From the NCBI RefSeq assembly GCF_000368065.1, contig NZ_KB851202.1, positions 68,903 through 132,902 of the forward strand: DNA of 64,000 nt, read 5' to 3'. The translations under genes were made by a program, and so were the position numbers. The notes under the pieces were generated by a model. It saw only the letters and a program-made list of their open reading frames with translations. It was not told the DNA's origin and did not search any database. How positions within the stretch are numbered: position 1 is the stretch's first letter; each line of letters begins with the position of its first letter. Origin of the DNA: Acinetobacter seifertii (lineage in GTDB: Bacteria; Pseudomonadota; Gammaproteobacteria; Pseudomonadales; Moraxellaceae). Below, in pieces: positions 9,258-18,648 of this stretch.

Positions 9258-9793
9258 GCGCTGAGTGCTCCCATAGGTTGATGCGCATTGGCACAGACTC
9301 CCATATAGGCGCCAAGGCGTTCAGAAAAATGACTGCGGATCAGCAGTTCGACCTGACACTGCTCACAGCTACAAAGCTCGTCTTTAACGGTGTTCTGGGT
9401 ATGACCGCAGTGCACGCAGTAGACTTTTTTACGCGGGTTTTGCAGGCTGGAGCTATCCGCAATCAAGCTGATTTCCTCATCTAGGCAGCCCGTACCCACC
9501 AGGCACTGCTGTACTGTCCAAACAAAGGATTCATCACCGCAGACCACGGTACGCACGCCGGCCTTTTCCTGCTGCAGCACTGTCTCTAGTTCATGCAGCA
9601 GGCCAGCCAAGGCTGGATCTTGTTGACTGTCCAGCATCAGCTGCACCGTTTGCGGATGCTGTTTGCTCATTTCGGTTAATTTCCGGGTCACTGCCGATGC
9701 TGCATGCTGCAACACCAGAACATACTTGGGTGCATTCCAGTGCAGCGTTTCAACAGTGTCATATCTGGGGGTACTGTGCATGGCTTCCATCAT
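9254..9793 (-). CDS. dmmA: DmmA-like subunit of dimethylamine monooxygenase
   Basis: This 179-residue protein is first in the operon. Its C-terminal third has a zinc-ribbon-like cysteine pattern, CVHCGHTQNTV followed by CSCEQC, as in the DmmA-like family. The N-terminal part (WNAPKYVLVLQHAASA) matches no other family I know. An ATG at 9793 has GAGG about 8 bases upstream; another ATG at 9781 is possible. The role of this small subunit is poorly defined; structural or metal-binding functions are plausible. A candidate response-regulator site lies about 78 bases upstream of the start. Confidence 0.8.
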   Translation of the reverse strand: MMEAMHSTPRYDTVETLHWNAPKYVLVLQHAASAVTRKLTEMSKQHPQTVQLMLDSQQDPALAGLLHELETVLQQEKAGVRTVVCGDESFVWTVQQCLVGTGCLDEEISLIADSSSLQNPRKKVYCVHCGHTQNTVKDELCSCEQCQVELLIRSHFSERLGAYMGVCANAHQPMGALSA

Positions 9794-9870
9794 TTGAGAA
9801 ACCTCATATAAGAACTACATAATCAAATATTTAAAGGTTTTTACGCCGCCTGGCCATTCCCTCTAAATCA

Positions 9871-9886
9871 TACCCACTAAGGGGTA
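9871..9886. promoter_or_regulatory. Candidate NarL-type 7-2-7 operator of the dmm operon
   Basis: TACCCACTAAGGGGTA can be read as two heptamers in inverted orientation around 2 bases, the arrangement bound by NarL-like regulators. It shares TACCC-N6-GGGTA with the site upstream of tdm at 14309-14324, and a NarL-like regulator is encoded at 12351-13067. Confidence 0.6.
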
Positions 9887-9935
9887 AAGCACGATATGCG
9901 GGGGAGATTTTTAAGCTAATGCGGAAATAAAAAAA

Positions 9936-9954
9936 GCAGCTGGAAACCAGCTGC
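9936..9954 (-). terminator. Intrinsic terminator of tmm
   Basis: GCAGCTGG-AAA-CCAGCTGC, followed on the minus strand by a T-run. It separates tmm from the dmm operon, which then needs its own promoter in 9794-9935. Confidence 0.85.
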
Positions 9955-10033
9955 TGCAGAAGAAACGTATGCCAGGTTGTTACTATGTGTTATGGGGCTG
10001 CCCGGCAGTGTTACGGGTCAAGCATTGACCGTG

Positions 10034-11398
10034 CTAACCTGCCTTTTGCTGTAGGTTGGCCTCGGTCTGTAAATAGGCCTCCAGGGAGTCATCCAGGGCA
10101 TCAATCCAGGGCGTATGATGCGGCGTTGCCATCGTCCCGGTCATCAATGAACGGTAAGTATTGTCACGGAAGGCCATAATGTTTTCTTGCTTGTGTTTTT
10201 TCCATTGCAAAAAGGTCAGCCGCACCGCTTCAATATCAAAGCTTGGATAATCGGTCTGATCAATCAGGCGCATAATATAGTCGCCTTGAAATTTGAACAT
10301 GGCTGCTGCATCCTGCAGGGTTTTTTCTTCCTCATGCCAGGCTTGGGTGTCGGCCTGCATCTCGGCAAAACTCGGCAAGGCAATTTTACCCAGCATCACA
10401 TCGCGCGCATACCAGGCCTGTGCATCAAACATATTGAAGGAATACCACTGATCCTGCATGCCTAAATAAAATAGCTGCGGATTGGCTTCCCAGACCACAC
10501 CCTGATACAGGTGCAGCGGATAGAGAATGTTATCGGTTTTTAGACGTAGGCTTTCCGACATGAAAGGGAAACTGTGCAAATAGCCAGTACATAAAATAAT
10601 GGCATCAATCTCGGCCGAACTACCATCGGCAAAATAGGCATGGGTCTGATCGACCCGCAGCAGTTGCGGACGCTCTGACCAATTTTCAGGCCAGTGATAG
10701 CCCATCGGTGAACTGCGGTAACAGCTGATAATCTGCTTCGCACCATATTTATAGCATTGTGAACCGATATCTTCAGCAGAATAGCTGCTGCCGACCAGCA
10801 GTACATTTTTCCCTTTAAATTCCAGTGCATCGCGGAAGTCATGGGCATGTAAAATCCGCCCACCAAAACTGCCGAAACCTTCATATTCAGGAATTTTGGG
10901 GGTAGAAAAATGTCCAGAAGCCACCACCACAAAATCAAAAGTCTCGGTATACATCTCGTCGGTGACATGGTTATGCACCGTCACTGAAAACTGTTTGCTG
11001 TCCGGGTGAAACTCGACATGGCGCACCGCACTGTTGAAGCGGACATATTTGCGTACATCGGCTTTTTCTACCCGACCTTTGATATAGTCCCACAGCACGG
11101 CACGTGGCGGATAAGAACCAATCGGCCGGCCAAAATGCTCATCAAAGGTATAGTCTGCAAATTCCAGACATTCTTTCGGGCCATTCGACCACAGATAACG
11201 GTACATGCTGCTATGCACCGGTTCACCATGTTTATCCAGGCCGGTATGCCAAGTGTAGTTCCATTGACCACCCCAGTCGGCCTGCTTTTCAAAGCATACC
11301 ATTTCCGGAATTTCGATGCCCTTGCTTTGCGCAGATTGAAAAGCGCGCAGTTGCGCCATCCCGCTTGGCCCTGCCCCAATAATTGCAACTCGTTTCAT
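10034..11398 (-). CDS. tmm: Trimethylamine monooxygenase (flavin-containing monooxygenase)
   Basis: Starting at ATG 11398 (GGAG 8 bases upstream) gives 454 residues, the usual Tmm length. An upstream in-frame ATG at 11521 lacks support. The FAD motif [13 protein letters not shown], the NADPH motif [15 protein letters not shown] and the FMO signature [11 protein letters not shown] are all present, as is the Tmm-typical [21 protein letters not shown]. Tmm oxidises trimethylamine to its N-oxide with NADPH and O2. It is transcribed alone or after the PAS gene and ended by the hairpin at 9936. With tdm and dmm nearby, trimethylamine is the most likely substrate, although FMOs can oxidise related amines. 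Confidence 0.93.
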   Translation of the reverse strand: MKRVAIIGAGPSGMAQLRAFQSAQSKGIEIPEMVCFEKQADWGGQWNYTWHTGLDKHGEPVHSSMYRYLWSNGPKECLEFADYTFDEHFGRPIGSYPPRAVLWDYIKGRVEKADVRKYVRFNSAVRHVEFHPDSKQFSVTVHNHVTDEMYTETFDFVVVASGHFSTPKIPEYEGFGSFGGRILHAHDFRDALEFKGKNVLLVGSSYSAEDIGSQCYKYGAKQIISCYRSSPMGYHWPENWSERPQLLRVDQTHAYFADGSSAEIDAIILCTGYLHSFPFMSESLRLKTDNILYPLHLYQGVVWEANPQLFYLGMQDQWYSFNMFDAQAWYARDVMLGKIALPSFAEMQADTQAWHEEEKTLQDAAAMFKFQGDYIMRLIDQTDYPSFDIEAVRLTFLQWKKHKQENIMAFRDNTYRSLMTGTMATPHHTPWIDALDDSLEAYLQTEANLQQKAG

Positions 11399-11545
11399 GG
11401 TGAATCTCCATGTGATCTGTTTTAAACAAAACTGCCGTGATGCCATTACCTTAGACAGGCCTAGATCTTTTCGAAATTCCTCAGATGGGGTATGCACAAT
11501 GGGATACTGACCTGGGGTCATGCCGCTTTAGCGGCTTGCATTCCC

Positions 11546-12325
11546 TCAGTTTTGGATAAATACAGCGCCTTCAAGACCCAGCACCATGTCGCTTTGCGAA
11601 TATAGACCCTGTCCGATTTCCTGTACCCGCTGTATGCTGTTCTGGGCAGTAATAATGCGGTAGTGCAAATGAAATACGCGATGATGCTGCACAGCCAACT
11701 GGATACTGTCCCAGACGTACTGCTGGTCATCGGGATGAATCAGCTGTCCGTAGCGCGGCGTATTGATCAGCAGCTCACTGTGATAACCGGTTATCTGCTG
11801 ACAGCCGCTGCTGACATAATCCATAGTCCAGTTCCAGTCATTGCGTGAACGGTACAGCATGACCGGCAGGCGCGAAAGCAAATCATGCAGACTGCGCTGC
11901 TGTGCATCCTGCAGTTCTTGCTGCCGGATTTTTTGCGTCTGCTCCGTGCCTAAAATGCACCATCCCCGCAACTGGTTTTTTCCGGCACCGGCACAGATCG
12001 GCTGCAGCGACAGATCAAACCATACCAAGGGCTGTTCCGGGATTAACAGGCGCAGTGCTAGCTTACACGGCCGTCCGGCCATGAGGGCACATTGGAAGGT
12101 CAAACTATCTTCGGAATACAGCCAGTAGCTCAAGGGTAAGCGCTGTGCTGCAGCATCCGGTTGCAGCTGTAGCAAGTTGTGCCAGGTACGATTACTGCGC
12201 TGAATCACGCCATGACTATCCAGCAATAGTGCAATATCGGCAAACTGGTCAAACAGTTCAGGCCAATCCTGATTCAAGTCCATATTCAGCCCATCTTTGC
12301 TGGAAGGCAGCGCTATTTTCGACAT
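11546..12325 (-). CDS. PAS-domain sensor-like protein without an output domain
   Basis: The protein has two PAS-like segments. The first starts at DQFADIALLLDSHGVIQRSNRTW, and the second at SRLPVMLYRSRNDWNWTMDYVSSGCQQITGY with the PAS-typical LIHPDDQQYVWDSIQ. No kinase, GGDEF or helix-turn-helix domain follows. I chose ATG 12325, 26 bases after the response-regulator stop; longer starts run inside that gene. It is third after the histidine kinase and regulator genes, so it may sense a ligand for that pair. That role is inferred from position only. Confidence 0.7.
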   Translation of the reverse strand: MSKIALPSSKDGLNMDLNQDWPELFDQFADIALLLDSHGVIQRSNRTWHNLLQLQPDAAAQRLPLSYWLYSEDSLTFQCALMAGRPCKLALRLLIPEQPLVWFDLSLQPICAGAGKNQLRGWCILGTEQTQKIRQQELQDAQQRSLHDLLSRLPVMLYRSRNDWNWTMDYVSSGCQQITGYHSELLINTPRYGQLIHPDDQQYVWDSIQLAVQHHRVFHLHYRIITAQNSIQRVQEIGQGLYSQSDMVLGLEGAVFIQN

Positions 12326-12350
12326 ATCAGCATTACTCGCACGGTGAACC

Positions 12351-13067
12351 TTAAACGGAAGAAGAGGGATAAATATCAAAATCTGCAGTGTTAAGCTGCT
12401 GATGCACCCACACGGAAAGCTCCAGCCGTGAATGCACATTCAGTTTGCGTAGCAGACTTTTCACATAGACTTTTACCGTACCGTCACTGATGCCTAATTC
12501 ACGGGCAATCAGTTTATTGTTCAAGCCTTTTGCGATCAGCTTTAACGTTTCCTGCTCCCGCTGTGTCATTTCCGACAGAAGTTTACGCTGCAATAGCACC
12601 TGTTCAGAGGTTTTATGCAAGGCAGCGGCTAAGGGTGACGTCTGCTGCCGGACTTGCTGCGCCAGCAAAGCTACCCCATCGGCATGCAGTACGGTCCTGC
12701 CCTGTATGACTTGATGCAGTTGTAGCAGAATATCTTCCGGCAAGGTATCTTTGGGCAAAAAGCCATTGGCACCCAGACGAATGGCATCCAATACAATGCT
12801 GTCCTCCAGGCTGGCAGTTAAAATAATCACTTTAAGATCGACATTGCGTTCACGGATGCATTTTAGTACCTCAATGCCGCTCATCTGCGGCATCTGTACA
12901 TCCAACAGCAGCAATTCAATGTTCGCGGTGTCCAGTGCTGACAAAAATGCTGATCCGCAGCTGTATTCCTGCTGTACATCAAAATGCTCGGACTGGCGGA
13001 TAATATCCGCCACACCGCGCCTGAACAGCGCATGGTCATCTACAATACTGACTGCAATTTTATTCAT
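12351..13067 (-). CDS. NarL-family response regulator
   Basis: This 238-residue protein has a receiver domain with the acidic pair DD (10-11) and phospho-acceptor D56 in LLLLDVQMP, T84-like ILTAS and K106-like FLPKD. A LuxR-type helix-turn-helix follows at about 166-217 (MTQREQETLKLIAKGLNNKLIA, then TVKVYVKSLLRKLNVHSR). The tail SVWVHQQ resembles NarL itself. Its ATG is preceded by GGAGGGAAG and lies two bases after the kinase stop, so the pair is co-translated. The 7-2-7 palindromes at 9871 and 14309 are its likely targets, making it a candidate activator of dmm and tdm. Confidence 0.9.
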   Translation of the reverse strand: MNKIAVSIVDDHALFRRGVADIIRQSEHFDVQQEYSCGSAFLSALDTANIELLLLDVQMPQMSGIEVLKCIRERNVDLKVIILTASLEDSIVLDAIRLGANGFLPKDTLPEDILLQLHQVIQGRTVLHADGVALLAQQVRQQTSPLAAALHKTSEQVLLQRKLLSEMTQREQETLKLIAKGLNNKLIARELGISDGTVKVYVKSLLRKLNVHSRLELSVWVHQQLNTADFDIYPSSSV

Positions 13068-13068
13068 C

Positions 13069-14247
13069 TCACTTCCCTCCAGTGCTCAGGTCTAATATCA
13101 GTTCAACGCAGGTGCCGCAGGGACGATTCGGGCGGATACTGAGCACAGCACCAATCCGTTCGGCTCGTTCCTGCATAATTTCCAGTCCGAAACTGTCCGG
13201 CCGTTTCCGTCCTGCCTGTATGCCGCGGCCATTATCTGCAATCTGAATGTGCAGCTGCTGAGTGAAATTGCGCTTTACAGAAATGACGGCTGTACTGGCG
13301 TGAGCATGACGTACAACATTGCTCAGGCTTTCACGGATGATATACAGCAGCTGTACCGACTGTCTGGCACTGACTTTCAGCTGTGGAACACGGTTATCCA
13401 GTTCAAAAGCCACACTGGACTGATGTTCAAATTCGGCAATAATTTTTTTCAGCGCGGTGAAAAAATCCAGTTCCTGATAGGTTAAGCGTGAGGCGGTAAT
13501 TAATTCACGCACCTGCTGGTAAGCATAATGGGTATAAGCCGCCAGCTCCTCGGTCTGTTCCAGCAACGGTGCATAGCCAGGCTGCTGTTTGCATTGCTGG
13601 TTCAGCTGCGCGGATTTCAACCTTAAGAATCCAATAATTTGCGCAATGCTGTCATGTAAGTCAGCCGAAAAATCACGCCGCTCCTGCTGCAATATGGTTT
13701 GTATGCGCTCCTGCTGTAGCGCACGTTCCTGAAAGCCCGATTGCAAAGCCTGATCCAGCTGCTGCAGTAGCTCCACGTCCACCGGCTGGGCTGCCGAATA
13801 GTTTAAATAGACCCGCCAGACTGCAAAATTCTGTCCAGTAAACAGCGAGAGGCAATCATGCTGCCCCAGCAGCAGCACATCCTGCTGCATCACCGCTACA
13901 GAACGCGGTAGCAGCTGCTCTTGGAGCAGACGTACCTCAGACTGCGCCAGCGGTTGCGCCAAGGCATGAAAAATGAAACATTCCTGAGTGAAGGGATAGC
14001 ACATCACCAGACAATATTCCGGCAAGTCCGGCACAGGAAAATGCTGTTTCAGCCATTGCAGAAAAAGTGGCAATTCGGCCTTGGTATCCTGAATCTGCAT
14101 CAGCTTTAATTTGGCCTGCAGATAAAACAGCGTCAATTCACGCTGGCGAAGCAGCCGTTGGGTCTGATCTAAATCACCTGCCTGGTTTATGGCCCGCTCT
14201 GTCTCTATTTTGCTGTCATTCATCACTTCACTCGCAAGATGCGCCAT
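13069..14247 (-). CDS. NarX/HisKA_3-type histidine kinase, soluble
   Basis: This 392-residue protein has no membrane segment. After a variable N-terminal sensing region (about 40-170) comes a coiled stretch, then the HisKA_3 motif RRDFSADLHDSIAQ with the phospho-acceptor at about H198. The ATPase domain follows with IRESLSNVVRHAHAS, ADNGRGI and SFGLEIMQERAERIG. Being cytosolic, it should sense an internal signal, perhaps an amine, formaldehyde or redox cue; the sequence does not say which. It is first in the kinase-regulator-PAS set and diverges from tdm, sharing a 159-base intergenic region. Confidence 0.9.
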   Translation of the reverse strand: MAHLASEVMNDSKIETERAINQAGDLDQTQRLLRQRELTLFYLQAKLKLMQIQDTKAELPLFLQWLKQHFPVPDLPEYCLVMCYPFTQECFIFHALAQPLAQSEVRLLQEQLLPRSVAVMQQDVLLLGQHDCLSLFTGQNFAVWRVYLNYSAAQPVDVELLQQLDQALQSGFQERALQQERIQTILQQERRDFSADLHDSIAQIIGFLRLKSAQLNQQCKQQPGYAPLLEQTEELAAYTHYAYQQVRELITASRLTYQELDFFTALKKIIAEFEHQSSVAFELDNRVPQLKVSARQSVQLLYIIRESLSNVVRHAHASTAVISVKRNFTQQLHIQIADNGRGIQAGRKRPDSFGLEIMQERAERIGAVLSIRPNRPCGTCVELILDLSTGGK

Positions 14248-14308
14248 GCTGCTGAATTATTCTTTACAGTTAAATTATTTGAGCAGGAATCATGCCAACA
14301 TCCAGCAC

Positions 14309-14324
14309 TACCCTATTCAGGGTA
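14309..14324. promoter_or_regulatory. Candidate NarL-type 7-2-7 operator between kinase gene and tdm
   Basis: TACCCTATTCAGGGTA has perfect six-base arms (TACCCT/AGGGTA). It lies about 83 bases before the tdm ATG and 62 bases before the divergent kinase start, so one site could control both. Confidence 0.65.
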
Positions 14325-14406
14325 TACCTCTGGAGAAATTGCTGTTCCAGCAGAATATGTGTGAAATGAAGAGCATCAGAACCAGCGGGACGCTTTGGGC
14401 TCATCT

Positions 14407-16752
14407 ATGGGAACGCTTACTTCAGCTTTAGCCACTGCAGTGACAGATGAATATATTCATCTGCAGCAGCCAATCCATGAACTGTATTTGCGCGCAGATG
14501 CACAGTGCATGCACATTTTTGACCTGGATGCGGGTGATCGCATTCAATTTGACTTACCTGAACAACAGAGTATTGATCTACTGATTTTCAATACAGAACA
14601 GCAGCTTAAGCCAGAATTGCTACAGGCACTACAGGCCGAATCCCACCTAGTGGCCAATGGTGCTCGGGCTACACATGCACAGTTAAATCAGGCCAGCGCC
14701 TCTAGCCAGCGCCTGAAACAGCAGTTAGCACAACATGCTATACAGCCTGACTGGCTGGAGCAGGCGCTGACCTTGCATAGTCCTGGAAAGAACATTTTTC
14801 AGGCATCGGCGGCAATTCAAGTCATCGTGCTGAATACCGGCCTGGACATGAATGTACAGCAGCAGTACTGCATAGATGAAGTTCCAGTGACGCTATTTAA
14901 AGCCCAGCCCGTGCATTATTATTTGCCGCAGCCTTTAGCCAAACCGGTGCAGGAAATTCTGATACCACGCGCTTCAGCACGGACGTATAGCGTTAAAGCA
15001 GGACAATGGATTCAAATTATAGACTTGTCGGGCAAGCAGTGTTCCGATTTTTTGGCCTTTGATGCCCAGGCTTTGGCCCAGGGCCAAGAACTGGGTCTGG
15101 ATGCCATGGCCACCCGGACCATTTTGGGGCATGCCACCCCGGCTCCCGGGCTGCACTCTAAGTTTTTTGCCTCAGATCTGCAAGCACTGGCCGAAGTGGT
15201 TCAAGACACCGTGGGCCGGCACGATATGTTCCTGAGTGCCTGCAGTCCGAAGTTCTATAACGATTCCGGCTACTTTGGCCATATTTCCTGCACCGATAAT
15301 TTTAACCAGGTTCTGCAGCCTTTTGGCATCCAAAGCCGCAATGCATGGCCTGCCATTAACCTGTTTTACAACACCTTTGTTGAACCTTGCGGTGCAATCA
15401 GCATGGCAGAACCGTGGTCCAGACCGGGAGATTATGTCCTGCTGCGTGCCCACCGTGATCTGCTCTGTGCATCATCTGCCTGCCCTGACGATATTGATCC
15501 TTCCAATGGCTGGGTACCGACGGATATTCTGGTCCGGATTTATGATCAGGATCAGCATTTCCCACGCTCCCAGCATTATCGAATTGACCCCAAGGAACTG
15601 CCGCGCATGACCCAAGCATCAGGATTTTTTCCGCGCATCCAAGCGCTTACTTCAAAAATCAGTGAGTACCACGGCTATTGGATTGCCAATGAATACGACG
15701 GCTGGGGTGCCAAAGCAGAATATCTGGCCTGCCGTGAAAGGGTCGCCATGATCGATTTAAGCGCGCTGCGTAAATTTGAAATTACCGGCCCAGATGCAGA
15801 AGCTTTTATGCAGTATGCATTGACCCGCAATATCCGCAGACTGGCGGTGGGTGAAATTGCCTACTCGGCCTCCTGTCTGGAAACCGGCGGCATGGTGGAT
15901 GACGGCACGATTTTCCGCATGGGTGAAAACTGTTTCCGCTGGATTTGCGGTGATGAATATTCAGGAACCTGGCTGAAACAGCTGGCACAGCAGCATGGCT
16001 ATAAAATCAGCATCCGCAATTCATCCCAGCATATTCATAATATTGCAGTGCAAGGTCCACACAGCCGTGCGCTGTTGCAGCAACTGATCTGGACGCCTGA
16101 ACATCAGCCAAGCGTAGAAAAATTAGCATGGTTCCACTTTACCCTCGGCAAGCTGGGCGGTACAGACGGTATTCCGGTCATGGTATCACGCACCGGCTAT
16201 ACTGGTGAGCTAGGCTTTGAAGTGTGGTGTCATCCTAGCCATGCCGAACAGCTTTGGGATGCCGTTTGGCAGGAAGGTCAGCAATATAACATTGCTCCGC
16301 TCGGTTTTGATGCCCTGGATTTATTGCGCATAGAAGCCGGGCTAATCTTTGCACAGCATGAGTTTTCAGCCGAAACCAATCCCTATGAAGCCGGCATTGG
16401 TTTTACAGTACCGATGAAAACCAAGGAAGAAGATTTTATCGGTAAACAAGCCATGAAAAATCAGGCGCCGGAAAGCCGGCATAAACTGATGGGCTTAGTG
16501 CTGGAAGGCAATGAAGCGGTCCAGCATGGCGACCTGGTCTATGTCGGACGTTTTCCTGTGGGTGTGGTGACCAGTGCAGCCAACTCCCCTGTGCTGCAGC
16601 AACAGATTGCCCTGTGCCGCCTTGCACCGCAGTATGCCCTAACAGACACCGCCGTCGAAGTTGGACAACTGGATGGTCTTAAAAAACGCCTGAAAGCCAA
16701 AGTGGTGGAGTTACCTTTTTATGATCCGCAAAGGTTAAGAGTAAAAAGCTGA
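14407..16752 (+). CDS. tdm: Trimethylamine N-oxide demethylase
   Basis: This 781-residue protein combines two parts in the Tdm order. The N-terminal half is DUF1989-like (LDAGDRIQFDL, then SGKQCSDFLAFDAQ and the cysteine-rich DMFLSACSPKFYNDSGYFGHISC, probable metal site). The C-terminal half is GcvT-like (MIDLSALRKFEITGPDA, VMVSRTGYTGELGFEVW, GVVTSAANSP). Tdm splits trimethylamine N-oxide into dimethylamine and formaldehyde, and its GcvT half captures formaldehyde on THF. I chose ATG 14407; a TTG at 14395 is the alternative and neither has a strong ribosome site. It supplies the substrate for the dmm operon. Confidence 0.9.
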   Translation: MGTLTSALATAVTDEYIHLQQPIHELYLRADAQCMHIFDLDAGDRIQFDLPEQQSIDLLIFNTEQQLKPELLQALQAESHLVANGARATHAQLNQASASSQRLKQQLAQHAIQPDWLEQALTLHSPGKNIFQASAAIQVIVLNTGLDMNVQQQYCIDEVPVTLFKAQPVHYYLPQPLAKPVQEILIPRASARTYSVKAGQWIQIIDLSGKQCSDFLAFDAQALAQGQELGLDAMATRTILGHATPAPGLHSKFFASDLQALAEVVQDTVGRHDMFLSACSPKFYNDSGYFGHISCTDNFNQVLQPFGIQSRNAWPAINLFYNTFVEPCGAISMAEPWSRPGDYVLLRAHRDLLCASSACPDDIDPSNGWVPTDILVRIYDQDQHFPRSQHYRIDPKELPRMTQASGFFPRIQALTSKISEYHGYWIANEYDGWGAKAEYLACRERVAMIDLSALRKFEITGPDAEAFMQYALTRNIRRLAVGEIAYSASCLETGGMVDDGTIFRMGENCFRWICGDEYSGTWLKQLAQQHGYKISIRNSSQHIHNIAVQGPHSRALLQQLIWTPEHQPSVEKLAWFHFTLGKLGGTDGIPVMVSRTGYTGELGFEVWCHPSHAEQLWDAVWQEGQQYNIAPLGFDALDLLRIEAGLIFAQHEFSAETNPYEAGIGFTVPMKTKEEDFIGKQAMKNQAPESRHKLMGLVLEGNEAVQHGDLVYVGRFPVGVVTSAANSPVLQQQIALCRLAPQYALTDTAVEVGQLDGLKKRLKAKVVELPFYDPQRLRVKS

Positions 16753-17261
16753 TTATCCAGCCCATCATTTTTGCCTAGCCCTTAGCTGCTCTGTAAACCT
16801 GAGCATGGCCACGGCTGAACGGCACCCGGACCATGAGACCCGCGCTGCATTTTTCTAGAGGGTGCGGTGCTTTAACCCTGAGTTTTTACCTGGCTATGGC
16901 AGGATCATACCAATATTTTAAAGGTGAAATCCCGGGTGGTGATAACTGCAAGCTCCCACTCGGGTCACTCGTGTGCCTTATTCAGTAAACTGATACCCTC
17001 CAGCCAGCTTCGGAATATTCAGTTGATGAGTTAGAGAAAATAGCAATACATGTTCAGGATCGAGAAAGATGTGTAGATACCTGTGTCTTTAGGTTAAGCA
17101 GAATGTCAATTTCTAATTTATTTACTGCAAGTTGTTTACATAGCAAAAGTAGAGAAATGATGAGCCAGCAATCGCTATATGTCTGATCAAATTGTAGAAA
17201 TTCTTCCATATTTTAGTTTTTACGTTATTTTTTAACTGCACGTTTAAAAGCTTTCGATACT
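16753..17261. other. Gap after tdm, no gene recognised
   Basis: No coding frame was convincing. An imperfect hairpin at 16931-16964 (CCCGGGTGG paired with CCACTCGGG-like bases) could end tdm transcription. Base composition falls here from the GC-rich block to AT-rich DNA just before the IS6 copy. Confidence 0.4.
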
Positions 17262-18080
17262 GGCACTGTTGCAAATAGGCTGACATGATAAGCTAAATAT
17301 CTTATTTATTTCGAGATACAGCAGATGAATCCCTTCCACGGTCGGCACTTTCAAGGTGAAATCATTCTTTGGGCTGTTCGTTGGTATTGTAATATGGCAT
17401 CAGCTATCGTGAACTTCAAGAAATGCTCGCTGAACGAGGCATAAATGTGGATCACAGTACAATTTATCGTTGGGTTCAGCGTTATGCTCCAGAAATGGAA
17501 AAACGGTTACGCTGGTATTGGCGTAATCCTACAGATTTACATTCATGGCATATGGATGAGACTTATATCAAAGTGAAGGGGCGATGGACTTACCTGTATC
17601 GTGCAGTTGATCAACGGGGTCATACGATTGACTTTTACCTTTCCGCTAGACGGAACAGTAAATCAGCCTATAGTTTTCTAGGAAAGTTCTTCAATACGGT
17701 GAAAAAATGGCAAATTCCACGGGTCATCAATACAGATAAAGCAGCGACCTATGGCCATGCTTTATCACGATTAAAGCGAGAAGGAAAATGTCCAGTAGAT
17801 ATTGAGCACAGGCAGATTAAGTATAAAAATAATGTCATTGAATGTGATCATGGTAAGTTAAAGCGAATCATCAGGGCCACATTAGGATTCAAATCTATGA
17901 AGACTGCTTATGCCACAATTAAAGGTATTGAAGTCATGCGTGCACTACGTAAAGGACAAGCATCGTCATTTTATTATGGTCAGCCTCAGGGTGAAGTGTG
18001 TCTAATCAACAGGGTTTTCGGTCTCTAAGCACTTTTTAAAGGGAACATCATCGACTCAAATCACTATTTGCAACAGTGCC
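17262..18080 (+). mobile_element. IS6-family insertion sequence (IS1006/IS1008-like), copy 1
   Basis: 819 bp bounded by GGCACTGTTGCAAATAG and its inverted copy ending at 18080. The eight flanking bases on each side (TCGATACT and GCTAGCTC) differ, so there is no target duplication. This indicates recombination or deletion next to it. It points the same way as copy 2 at 43641-44459. Confidence 0.92.
17325..18028 (+). pseudogene. IS6 transposase, frameshifted
   Basis: The frame starts at ATG 17325 (MNPFHGRHFQGEII) but near 17391 reads TGTAATATGG where the intact copy at 43703 has TGTAAATATGG. One missing A breaks the frame, and the rest continues from 17423 with the DDE core (WHMDETYIKVKG, INTDKA, NVIECDHGKLKR). 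The loss is in a three-base A-run, so a sequencing error is possible. Confidence 0.85.
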
Positions 18081-18290
18081 GCTAGCTCCTTACCCATCTA
18101 TCTAAGCCACCTGATTTTTGTTTCCACGTTTTTTTAACCAGGGACTAAACACACCAGATAATGGCTTGCACAACGCCCCTGCTTCTAAAGCCTTTTTTCT
18201 ATGTAAAAGGTGGCATTATGCGTAATTTAAGCATTAGTTTCTTTCAGCTTAGGCTATTTCCAGCAATCTAGTGAATGAAAACAATCATTT

Positions 18291-18305
18291 TGGCACCCAT
18301 TTTGC
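18291..18305 (+). promoter_or_regulatory. Sigma54 promoter before a truncated ABC permease gene
   Basis: TGGCACCCATTTTGC matches the -24/-12 consensus with 10 bases between GG and GC, about 50 bases before the ATG at 18355. Confidence 0.65.
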
Positions 18306-18354
18306 TTAATCAGTATTACGTTTTATAAAAATTGTAATATTGAGGGGCAACACT

Positions 18355-18520
18355 ATGGGTTACGTTGCACGTGAACTCAGTCAAAGAAATAAACTACTGT
18401 TTGGCTTGGGGTCTTTTTTAATACCGGTCTTGATTTGGTGTGCAGTCAGCTATTTACCTTTTATCTGGCATCCACAAGTCCAAATTGCCGATTCAGGCAG
18501 CGTGAACTATTTACAGGCTC
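18355..18520 (+). pseudogene. 5' fragment of an ABC transporter permease gene
   Basis: ATG 18355 follows GAGGGGCAACACT. About 55 residues remain, including one membrane helix (LLFGLGSFLIPVLIWCAVSY). The start resembles permeases of nitrate/sulfonate-type ABC importers, but the fragment is too short to name. It joins an IS5-family transposase tail at 18519-18521. With a sigma54 promoter upstream it was probably a nitrogen-related uptake gene. Confidence 0.55.
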
Positions 18521-18634
18521 AAACATTTCCGTGCTATTGCAACTCGATTCGATAAACTAGCACGCAATTATAAATCTATGATCCGTATAGCCTGCATATT
18601 TATTTGGTGCAAAGCCAAATGAGGACACCCCCTA
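18519..18634 (+). pseudogene. IS5-family transposase, C-terminal remnant
   Basis: The reading KHFRAIATRFDKLARNYKSM and then IRIACIFIWCKAK matches the tail of IS5/IS427-type transposases; compare FRGIAT and ACIFLWLPL in the fragment near 37015. Only about 35 residues survive. Confidence 0.7.
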
Positions 18635-18648
18635 GTAGACTACTTTTT

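Noticed and set aside
9840..9930. A sigma54 promoter was sought in front of the dmm operon (TGGCCATTCCCTCT).
   Set aside because: There is no GC doublet at the required distance, so dmm is more likely controlled by the NarL-like regulator with a standard sigma factor.
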